Under the pieces are notes generated by a model. That model searched no databases. It was not told where the DNA came from and was given only the letters and a program-made list of their open reading frames with translations. The translations under genes were made by a program, and so were the position numbers. From Paludibacteraceae bacterium (GTDB lineage: Bacteria > Bacteroidota > Bacteroidia > Bacteroidales > Paludibacteraceae): a stretch of 64,000 nucleotides of DNA. Below, one piece after another: positions 10,401-17,472 of this stretch; position 1 is the first letter of the stretch, and each line of letters opens with the position of its first letter. The stretch covers positions 62,001 through 126,000 of the forward strand of contig JAGALP010000010.1 in NCBI GenBank assembly GCA_017625155.1. The letters are read 5' to 3'.

Positions 10401-11260
10401 ATGTGGCAGTAGTCTTGATTAAGTGCACGGTGACGAGCAGGTTGATAAGTGTGAAAATAGCCCTCAGAAAGGAAACCACTTGCACCATGTCTCAATACGC
10501 CAAGATAACCATAGTATGTTTTTCCATTGTTATGACTAAGACTACCATGGCTGCCATAGAAGTTCCAGTCACCACGGATATTGAGGTTGGTAGACGATGG
10601 AACATCAATACCTGCCTTCATGATTTTGAGTTTCTCTTCGTTAGCTAATTTAGCCTTCTCGTAGCTCCCCACTACATATTCAGCACCGTCAGTAGAGTTC
10701 GCACCAGAATATGCGTCTGGACCACGATAGAGCATCAATGGGAAGTTAGCAGTACTACCCTCACTATTCGCATTAGAGTGAACAGAGATAAAGTAGTCGA
10801 TATTGTTAGCCTCTACCTCGCGGCAGATCTCGCTCAAACTACGGTTGTACTTCTCAATATCTGGGTGGCAGTAATAGCCATCAGTGAATTGCCAACCGAG
10901 AGTAGGATCAGCAATTGAGCCTCCTTTGTTGTAGGTATAATCTGGATAGTCACCATTTACCATAGGATATGGCCAAGGACCATTTTGGGTACGAGAGTAC
11001 AATACGGTTGCACCTGCAGCTTCCAATTTCTCACCGAGGTACATACACTTCCAGAGGTTGGTGTTAGACTCGTAGAAACCGAGTGTATCTGGCATACCTG
11101 TAGTAGGCAAGTTAGGATAAGGGATAGTAGCCATAGGACGGTCGTTAGGACCAAAGCTACCGTGACCTGGGTTGACATAGATACGTTTACCTGTCAAATC
11201 AGCAGCTGACATGGAAACGGTAAGCAGCGCTGCTGCGAGAATCATAAATATCTTTTTCAT
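7454..11260 (-). CDS. secreted N-acetylmuramoyl-L-alanine amidase with two C-terminal propeller-like regions
   Basis: A 1268-residue exported protein. The signal peptide MKKIFMILAAALLTVSMSAA favours the start at 11260; an ATG at 11272 that overlaps the previous stop (TAATG) would add four residues. The Amidase_3 domain (about 25-300) has PGHG, FYESN, SVHSN and FLSEGYFH, so all four active-site positions are kept. A carboxypeptidase-regulatory-like domain follows (about 305-415). The remaining 800 residues carry no InlB-type repeat; they look like a six-bladed or DUF4623-like beta domain, a small Ig-like segment (EADNYVFTFDANADA) and a second NHL-like propeller (MSMDREGYLYIADW). The end, MYDILGRQVD..GIVIQNGNKYLLK, is a type IX-style sorting tail. 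It is last in its operon, before the terminator at 7403-7425. Confidence 0.88.
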   Translation of the reverse strand: MKKIFMILAAALLTVSMSAADLTGKRIYVNPGHGSFGPNDRPMATIPYPNLPTTGMPDTLGFYESNTNLWKCMYLGEKLEAAGATVLYSRTQNGPWPYPMVNGDYPDYTYNKGGSIADPTLGWQFTDGYYCHPDIEKYNRSLSEICREVEANNIDYFISVHSNANSEGSTANFPLMLYRGPDAYSGANSTDGAEYVVGSYEKAKLANEEKLKIMKAGIDVPSSTNLNIRGDWNFYGSHGSLSHNNGKTYYGYLGVLRHGASGFLSEGYFHTYQPARHRALNQDYCHMEGLDYYRAIINYYGADKETKGYIVGTVKDQYNKMSNKLYTYTPKSNDQWVPCNGAEVILKKGGVEVARYNVDTLYNGIFVFEGLEPGDDYSLDASCDGFFPLDDQYKVPFSVKANETTYPMIYLVDTTWTPPTIVYEDYPNPDQPAYLGLPSVFEMTEQPVRDFAEVIKGTVKRTLQSGDSTILLSHEEDGTPHIYLIKSSLNTIDTISTDSIIPVDTTNLGDYLALSDIALTCDGKLVGVNYVRCQYGDDQVDAGYKRGTKYFYIWDKLAGDARVWFTAQDGANSYRSDVGYTLAVRGESKDCQVLVSARHYNATSGGGTFRYSCYTVTDGTPSYIFYGNAITLGEDPLLDGTRDGENIQFTLSPRGEKKDFILDADKVTPHEFRLPDAQNVNPTSLGQVSADLMHVKFNGATYFKYAGHSLMAAPATDTLGRVTGVQVLDITEGLDKAVIVKTTNTTLAEAVEATYASASAKVKGTDLYLYLLVDNKMYSFTTVSVAQPVVPSIVAYNLNVVKEADNYVFTFDANADAVAAELVFSAEGEAVGTLPVEVVKGANTITVAAIELPGEMGQELTWAVKLDGGAIANFGIVASEGSLIESSTSRLFNAVNTNPELDNFGKIYIMHRAGSSTSANAPKSGIYEYDHNLAKQNTEAYKGGEEKFGNPTRMSMDREGYLYIADWADGHSGIFVANTADMTQPFTQFFAGTRGSNGEFNNGGVYTGSSTPGCYVYDNGEEVKLFVYNEDAAGTLPKNGMAVYNISQEDGTILHKWETAPSAVYTLTGQANTEGNPWGTSHGFFVSQVREDGQNNSGATSLKFYSNDGTEQMSAASDEYKEIITGSNAGGYVVSPDESVLIFNDGAKNFLVFDIAWEGDKPVLTLRYTINHGITKIRQMNWDYAGNIVCSGDAGIHIVSLPKDENITLVPAKKALTVVVGNGGSSVENITTEAILDVNAPMYDILGRQVDNTYRGIVIQNGNKYLLK

Positions 11261-11271
11261 AACAGTCTGCA

Positions 11272-12105
11272 TTATTTAACGTTCAACATATATACTTCGC
11301 CATCCAAAGTAGAGAATACCACAGCACCATTAGCTGCATAAGGCTCGATAGCGATCATAGAGTCATTGGTCAAAACTTGCATTTTGCCGTCCAAAGTATA
11401 GGCTACAATGCGGCTAGCAGTTGTAAAGTGACCATCATCCTCATCAGCCATAGCTACGATGGTATTGTTGTCATACCATTGTGCAGCGCGGCATGCGTGA
11501 GCAATGTACTGAGGGTTGCTACCATCAATGTTAGATACCCAGCAACCGTTACCGCATACATAGTAGCACAACTTCTTGCCATCTGGAGAAATAGAAGCCC
11601 AGATGTAGCTCAAGTGCTTGCCATTAGGAGCAACAACAATGTTTTTACCATTGCGGTTAACTACCATCAAGCGGTCTTGAATAGAAACAGATTGTTTAGC
11701 AGAACTGGTTACCATAGCGCTAGCATCGCGTTGTGCTTTTGCTACAGTAGCGGTTTTAGTAGTAGCCAAATTCAAACGGATCACATCGTTCTTGCGCAAA
11801 CCTTGTTTGTCAAACTTAGTCTCACGATACACGATTTCTTGACCGTCATTGCTGATTTGAACATTGTAACCTGCACCTGGTGCAGTAGTGATAGTGGTGG
11901 TTCGACCAGTAGCCACGTCATAGCGACGCAAACCGTGGTTAGAACCGTTGGTGATCAGTACATATGAGCCATCTGCGCTCACACCTGCCACCTTCACATC
12001 TGTGTCTGTAGGAGTGTTCAACTTTGTCAGTTGACCCACCTCAAACACTTGCGCTGAAGCCATCATCGAGACTGCCAACGCCAAAGAAAAAAAGATTTTC
12101 TTCAT
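11272..12105 (-). CDS. secreted PD40/TolB-like beta-propeller protein, paralogue
   Basis: 277 residues with signal peptide MKKIFFSLALAVSMMASA. It aligns end to end with the protein at 6391-7230, sharing for example NGKNIV.APNG, WASISPDG, QWYDN.TI and DEDDG. Its stop codon overlaps or nearly touches the start of the amidase at 11260, suggesting translational coupling. Lacking catalytic motifs, it is more likely an accessory or ligand-binding protein for its amidase than an enzyme; that is inference. A 54-bp gap separates it from the GHL10 gene upstream. Confidence 0.75.
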   Translation of the reverse strand: MKKIFFSLALAVSMMASAQVFEVGQLTKLNTPTDTDVKVAGVSADGSYVLITNGSNHGLRRYDVATGRTTTITTAPGAGYNVQISNDGQEIVYRETKFDKQGLRKNDVIRLNLATTKTATVAKAQRDASAMVTSSAKQSVSIQDRLMVVNRNGKNIVVAPNGKHLSYIWASISPDGKKLCYYVCGNGCWVSNIDGSNPQYIAHACRAAQWYDNNTIVAMADEDDGHFTTASRIVAYTLDGKMQVLTNDSMIAIEPYAANGAVVFSTLDGEVYMLNVK

Positions 12106-12159
12106 ACGAAATGTTTTTAATGGTTAATGATAAAATTTATTTAGTAAAATTACTTCTTG

Positions 12160-14499
12160 TTAAAGAATAATTTTTGTTATATTATGTCCTTGAATAATTA
12201 CATATAATCCGTGAGGAAGATTATCTGTTTTATGTCCTACATAGCGTCCAAATATATCATATACTTTGATAGGTTCATTGCTTCCTATTACCGATATTGC
12301 AGTTGTTAGATTGTTCCAATGGGCATATAAAGTTCCCGTCCATCCGGCGGGAATGGCTATAACTGGGGCTCCAGTAACAGTAGCTGTGGTGTACCAACCC
12401 AAGAACTCATATCCCTCAGGATGAGTGGGAGTTGGCAATATATATGTCTCAGTCACTTGATTAGGCAAGTGCATATCTGTTTCTCCTGCATTAGGATAAT
12501 ACTCACCCCATGCTTCGGGTTTACCAGCCGTGGTGAAATCTACTGTATAACCTGCACGATAGCCGTCCACGCGGTAAGCTGCATCAGCGCAGTTGAAGAA
12601 GGAATAGAGATTATATCGCCAATCGTTGTCGCTACTGATTGTTTCTTCTTGAGCATCCGCTTCCGCTAGCATGTAATCGGTTAGCCATTTCCACTCTTTT
12701 GATTGAGTCATGAAGTCTGCTGCTAATCCTTTGCCTAAAGAATTAATCCATGTAAAGCCCAACACATCATCCATATTTCTGTCTTCCGCAGGAACAAACG
12801 AATCGCCATACATAGTCTTGTAGTAGGTCACATAATCTGGTTTCCAATCTTCCCACAATTTCTCATTGTTGGGCACTATGGTTTCTTTCAGTACGCCGCC
12901 ATTCAGTATCCATGTGATTTCAGTAGCATTTGGATCTGATTCTGGGAATTCACTTTCGTTCAATGTTGTTACTCCATGTTCTACGCCAAAACGATCATAA
13001 GCGCAAATGGCGATGGTGGTATTGGCGATATCATCAAATTCCGCTATAGAGCATGCTTTTCCATAGACTATACGGTGCAGGTATTGACTATCTTGCATAG
13101 CCGTAGCGGTGTTTAATCCTTTTGGAAAAGCATATATGGTAAAACGCTCTGCTGTAGGATGTTGCCATGTTATTTCTGTTGCAGAGAGTTGCACATTGGT
13201 AGGTGCAGCCAACTGCTCTTTCACTTTCCAGTCCATAGCAGGCGGCAGGGCTTTGTGCGTGAAGTGTGATTCTTTGAGTTCGAGGTACATTTTGTTGTAG
13301 GCAGAGGTGTTGTAGAACACCGAGCCCGTGTGACCCGATGATAGGTTGGCGCGATTAACATCTATCTGCTTTTGTATTTCTCCGACACCTGCATCGTATC
13401 CCGTATAGCCATCGTAGGCATGGTAAGCCGCCTGCGAAATGAAGAAATGCACTTTCTTGCCATCAGGCAATTGGTTAGAGAAGTGTTCGCACACATCTTT
13501 TGCCCACCATTTGCAGAGTACTTTGTAGTCTTGTGCTGCTACATTGGTGGACCAATAGAGTTGTGGGTTGATATAGTCCACATAGCCATTTTTTACCCAT
13601 TCTACGGGGTTGCAGGCCTGTACGTCGTAGTCATCCAAACCACGAATACCGCTTGGCAAGGTAATACCATAAGCTTCAGCCGCTTTTTGTTGCGTACTCC
13701 AAATACCAAAGGTACCCATACCGAAGCGTACCCAAGGTTTGACTGATTGAATCGTATCATATAACGCTTTTAGGCATACATCTACATTGTTTCTGCGCCA
13801 GTCGTCGTCGGTATCGCCGTCTTGGTTGACATCCAAGACATTGTTGGGTTTGTACAATGATTTAGATTTAGCATCTTCTGTAGTTGTGCCACCATAGGGA
13901 TAGAAATAGTCGTCCATGACGATACCGTCCACATCGTAGTTGTTGACAATCTCCATCAACACCTTTATTACGTACGCGCGCGCCTGCGGGTAGCCAGGGT
14001 CAATGATTTGACCTTTGAACGAACCATTATCGTATTTGATAATCCACTCGCCTGCGTGTTGTTGGAGTTGGTCATTACTATCGAGCGTGCCACTGGTGGT
14101 CACACGGAAGGGGTTGACCCATATATGCAATTCCAATCCGCGTTTGTGTGCTTCTTCAATAGCAAATGCCAATGGGTCATAGCCAGGATCTTTGCCGCGA
14201 GTGCCTGTCAGAGCAATTGACCATGGCTCATAGGATGACTGATACATGGCATCGCATAGTGAGCGTACCTGCATGAAGCAAGCGTGCATATTGCCCGCTG
14301 CAAGTTTGTCAAGAATGTCGGTAAGTTCCTTCTGTTGCTGTTTGCGTGTGGCGTCGTTGGTAACTTTGGTTTTTGGCCAATCAATGTTTTGGACTGTTGC
14401 CAACCATGTGGCACGGAGTTCGTGCTTGGGTTCGTTGGCTTGTAGTGTGAGCGTTATAGCCAATAGGGTGAGGATAGAAAGCAGTCGAAGTCTTTTCAT
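12160..14499 (-). CDS. GHL10-type glycoside hydrolase (DigH-like) with split InlB-type repeat
   Basis: 779 residues with an N-terminal signal peptide (about 1-21). The GHL10/DUF187 domain spans about 26-440, with ELRATWLATVQNIDWP, HIWVNPFRV, IIDPGYPQARAYV and VDGIVMDDYFYPYGG; the acidic cluster DD lies in the expected active-site strand. A fibronectin-like segment follows, then one WxLNGG...GWY...LYAHW module with the long insertion (about 565-745), and a type IX-style tail (KVYDIFGRYVG..GLYVI). E. coli DigH of this family cuts peptidoglycan glycan strands that have lost their peptides. The start overlaps the membrane-protein stop (ATGA, 14496-14499). A close paralogue is at 25696-28017. Confidence 0.85.
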   Translation of the reverse strand: MKRLRLLSILTLLAITLTLQANEPKHELRATWLATVQNIDWPKTKVTNDATRKQQQKELTDILDKLAAGNMHACFMQVRSLCDAMYQSSYEPWSIALTGTRGKDPGYDPLAFAIEEAHKRGLELHIWVNPFRVTTSGTLDSNDQLQQHAGEWIIKYDNGSFKGQIIDPGYPQARAYVIKVLMEIVNNYDVDGIVMDDYFYPYGGTTTEDAKSKSLYKPNNVLDVNQDGDTDDDWRRNNVDVCLKALYDTIQSVKPWVRFGMGTFGIWSTQQKAAEAYGITLPSGIRGLDDYDVQACNPVEWVKNGYVDYINPQLYWSTNVAAQDYKVLCKWWAKDVCEHFSNQLPDGKKVHFFISQAAYHAYDGYTGYDAGVGEIQKQIDVNRANLSSGHTGSVFYNTSAYNKMYLELKESHFTHKALPPAMDWKVKEQLAAPTNVQLSATEITWQHPTAERFTIYAFPKGLNTATAMQDSQYLHRIVYGKACSIAEFDDIANTTIAICAYDRFGVEHGVTTLNESEFPESDPNATEITWILNGGVLKETIVPNNEKLWEDWKPDYVTYYKTMYGDSFVPAEDRNMDDVLGFTWINSLGKGLAADFMTQSKEWKWLTDYMLAEADAQEETISSDNDWRYNLYSFFNCADAAYRVDGYRAGYTVDFTTAGKPEAWGEYYPNAGETDMHLPNQVTETYILPTPTHPEGYEFLGWYTTATVTGAPVIAIPAGWTGTLYAHWNNLTTAISVIGSNEPIKVYDIFGRYVGHKTDNLPHGLYVIIQGHNITKIIL

Positions 14500-15260
14500 A
14501 GGAATATAGATTTAATAGGATAATTGTATAATATACAGCCATTCCACAATAGGTTGGCAAAAATAAGAATGATAATGGTTATCAAATAAAACACTCCGCT
14601 GCCTACAGAAGGGCGTTTCAATGGTATGTAAATAGATAGAAACGAGAGCAGATATACCACACCGAAGAGTAGCCATAGTAGCCCTGATAGATGTGGTATG
14701 TTCTCCATCCAGATTACTTGTAACCATCCCATGTAATGTAATACTGCCATTCCTACTATGCGTATGGCAATGGCGATGAGTGATGCCGCCCATACACGCC
14801 ATGTCATTTGTCGTTTAGCAATCAAGTAGCTCCACAGCATCATGATACCTGTAAAGAATATACTAGGAATCACAGCCACTACGCAGCATATGAGTGTGGC
14901 TAAAAATACTTCTTCAGTGGCTTCGTGTTGGTAGTCCATCTTGAGCAATACCAGACATGCCAATAGTACACCCATAATAACAAATTGTGTTTGCCAGCAG
15001 GCGTGTAGTGCTGGTATGGCGGATAACCCAAACCATGTCGTGGCGGCTACAAAAGGCGAAGGCAGACTGGTGATACCACTTTTATAGAAGTATTGGGTGG
15101 TGAGTAGCGTATTGAGAATAACCAACACAAGCGTTGCGATTAACCATGCGGTATTCTCCTGCCTAAAGAACGAAGGTATCCACATAGCCATGCCAAGAAC
15201 GATTAGCAGTATCGTTCTTAGCATGCTATTTTGGGCAATGTTTTTTAAGAAATATCTCAA
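14496..15260 (-). CDS. polytopic membrane protein, unknown
   Basis: 254 residues with about eight hydrophobic segments (for example MLRTILLIVLGMAMWIPS, FLATLICCVVAVIPSIFF, FYLITIIILIFANLLW) and no recognisable transporter or enzyme motif. It resembles the unnamed Bacteroidetes membrane proteins of the DUF6427 kind, but I cannot assign it. It overlaps the following GHL10 gene by four bases, so the two are probably translationally coupled. The 106-bp gap before it holds an 11-bp repeat array. Confidence 0.6.
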   Translation of the reverse strand: MRYFLKNIAQNSMLRTILLIVLGMAMWIPSFFRQENTAWLIATLVLVILNTLLTTQYFYKSGITSLPSPFVAATTWFGLSAIPALHACWQTQFVIMGVLLACLVLLKMDYQHEATEEVFLATLICCVVAVIPSIFFTGIMMLWSYLIAKRQMTWRVWAASLIAIAIRIVGMAVLHYMGWLQVIWMENIPHLSGLLWLLFGVVYLLSFLSIYIPLKRPSVGSGVFYLITIIILIFANLLWNGCILYNYPIKSIFL

Positions 15261-15295
15261 GTGATATGTTGTGTTTCTTTTGGTATTATCTGCTG

Positions 15296-15361
15296 TCGTT
15301 GCCGTCTCGTTGCCGTGTCGTTGCCGTACTTGTCAGGTAATAGATAGGTAACGAACAGGGA
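15296..15361. repeat. 11-bp-period tandem repeat
   Basis: Three near-identical units, tcgttgccgtc (15296), tcgttgccgtg (15307) and tcgttgccgta (15318), are followed in phase by cttgtcaggta, atagataggta and acgaacaggga. It fills most of the gap between the M3 peptidase stop and the membrane-protein start. Confidence 0.8.
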
Positions 15362-15366
15362 ATTAA

Positions 15367-17457
15367 TCAGAATCCGCAACGCTTCATATGGTGCTTAGGA
15401 TCGGCATCCTTGCCACGGAACTCTTGGTAGAGCAGTGCCGCGTCGCGTGTGCCACCTTGCTCCAAGAGGCGAGCGAACTTCTTCGCCATCTCTGGGTTGA
15501 AAATGTCGCCTGTCTCCTCGAAGGCCGCAAACGCATCAGCATCCAACACGGCTGCCCATGTGTAGCTATAGTAGCCAGCAGCATAACCCGTGGTGAAGAT
15601 GTGGTTGTAGAAGGTAGAGCGATAGCGGGTGATGATCTCTGGTATCATGTGCATCTTCTTCATCGACTCTGCCTCAAATTCGTTTACATCAAATGGCTCG
15701 GTGGTAGTCATCTTGTGGTAGTCCATATCGAGGATAGAAGCAGAGAGCAATTCGGTTTGTACGAATCCCTGATTGAAGGTGCCTGCCTTGTTGATTTTTG
15801 CTACTAACTCCTCTGGGATGAGTTCGCCTGTCTGATAGTGGAAAGCGTAGGTCTTCAGCACTTCTGGGTGATAGCAGTAGTTCTCCATGAATTGGCTTGG
15901 AAGTTCTACAAAATCGCGTGGGGTGTTGGTGCCTGCCAATGATTGGTAGGTGGCTTTGGACATGAGGCCGTGGAGTGCGTGACCAAACTCGTGGAAGAGG
16001 GTCTCTACATCGTCCATAGAGAGCAGTGATGGGTTGCCTGCGGTAGGTTTGTTGAAGTTACCCACATTGATGATTACAGGGCGATGGTCCACACCGTTGG
16101 CATCCACGTATTGGTTGCAGATATTGTTCATCCATGCACCTGGACGTTTGCCAGCGCGTGGGAAGTAGTCGGTGTAGAGGATACCTACCAAGCCACCGTC
16201 AGCGTATGTAACTTTGAATACCTCTACCTCTGGGTTATATACGGGCATGTTCTCCAGTTTCTCGAAGTTCAGTCCATATAGTTTGTTTGCCAATTGGAAC
16301 GCACCATTGCGCACGTTGTTGAGCTCGAAATATGGTTTGAGTTCTTCCTCGTTGAGGGCATATTTCTCCACGCGCAGTTTCTCAGCGTAGTACCACCAGT
16401 CCCATGGTTGGAGTTTCTCGCCTGGCAGGTCTTTGTCCATCATCTTTTGCAGTTCTGCGGCTTCGCGTTTAGCAGCAGCCAAACTTGGCTCCCATACTGA
16501 TTGAAGGAATGCGTCTACGGTCCTTGCGTCCTTGGCCATGCAGTCAGCGAGGATATAGTCCGCAGGGTTGGTGTAGCCAAAGAGTTGTGCTTTTTCCACG
16601 CGCAGTTGCATGGTGCGAATGATAATGTTCTTGTTGTCATTCTCGTTGTCGTGGTTGCCGCGGGTGGTGTATGCCATCAGGAGTTCTTTGCGCAGTTCGC
16701 GGTTCTCGCAGTATTGGAGTACTGGGGTGAAGCTGGTGCGTTTAGGGGTAAAGAGCCATGCTTCTGGGCGACCTGCTGCCACGGCTTCTTCTTTGGCTGC
16801 GGCTTTCGCGCTTTCGGGAAGACCTTTGAGTTCTGCCTCATCGGTGATGAAGAGTTGGTAGGCATTGGTCTCTGCTACCACGTTATTGCCAAATTGTAGG
16901 GAGAGCAGACCGAGCTCTTGGTTGATCTCTTTGAGGCGAGCTTTCTTGTCCTCTGGGAGGTTAGCACCATTGTTGGCAAACGACTTGAAGGTCTCGGTCA
17001 GCAGACGCATCTGTTCATCGTTGAGACCAAGACTTTCTCTTTGCTCATATACAGCTTTCACGCGTTGGAAGAGGGCGTCGTTGAGGATAATGCCGTCGCT
17101 GAGTGCGGAGAGTTTGGGTGATACTTCTTCGGCGATAGCGTTCATCTCATCGTTGCCATCGGCTTCGATGACATTGAAGAATACGCCCACTACTTTGTTC
17201 AGCAGCTCGCCACTGCGGTCGAGTGCCTCGATGGTGTTGGCGAAAGTAGGTGCTTCGGGGTTATTAGCGATAGCGGCTATCTCTGCTTCGTTTTCTGCGA
17301 TGGCTTTCTCAAAAGCAGGCAGATAGTGTTCGATTTTCACTTTGTCGAAGGCAGGTACACCAAAAGGTGTATTCTGCTCCACGAGCAATGGATTTTCGTT
17401 CTTAGTACATGCCATAAGCGATACGAGCGCAAGGCTCAGAAATAGGATTTTCTTCAT
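15367..17457 (-). CDS. M3-family metallopeptidase (peptidyl-dipeptidase Dcp type), lipoprotein
   Basis: 696 residues, the usual size for M3A oligopeptidases. The zinc motif HEFGH lies near residue 485 in TLFHEFGHALHGLMS, with a downstream glutamate region FVELPSQFMENY; both are typical of Dcp/OpdA-like enzymes. The N-terminus MKKILFLSLALVSLMACTKN has a lipobox (LMAC), so it is probably a membrane-anchored periplasmic enzyme that trims peptides. It lies 15 bp after the AsmA-like gene and is the last gene of the ileS operon. Confidence 0.93.
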   Translation of the reverse strand: MKKILFLSLALVSLMACTKNENPLLVEQNTPFGVPAFDKVKIEHYLPAFEKAIAENEAEIAAIANNPEAPTFANTIEALDRSGELLNKVVGVFFNVIEADGNDEMNAIAEEVSPKLSALSDGIILNDALFQRVKAVYEQRESLGLNDEQMRLLTETFKSFANNGANLPEDKKARLKEINQELGLLSLQFGNNVVAETNAYQLFITDEAELKGLPESAKAAAKEEAVAAGRPEAWLFTPKRTSFTPVLQYCENRELRKELLMAYTTRGNHDNENDNKNIIIRTMQLRVEKAQLFGYTNPADYILADCMAKDARTVDAFLQSVWEPSLAAAKREAAELQKMMDKDLPGEKLQPWDWWYYAEKLRVEKYALNEEELKPYFELNNVRNGAFQLANKLYGLNFEKLENMPVYNPEVEVFKVTYADGGLVGILYTDYFPRAGKRPGAWMNNICNQYVDANGVDHRPVIINVGNFNKPTAGNPSLLSMDDVETLFHEFGHALHGLMSKATYQSLAGTNTPRDFVELPSQFMENYCYHPEVLKTYAFHYQTGELIPEELVAKINKAGTFNQGFVQTELLSASILDMDYHKMTTTEPFDVNEFEAESMKKMHMIPEIITRYRSTFYNHIFTTGYAAGYYSYTWAAVLDADAFAAFEETGDIFNPEMAKKFARLLEQGGTRDAALLYQEFRGKDADPKHHMKRCGF

Positions 17458-17472
17458 TGTTATTATGTTTTA

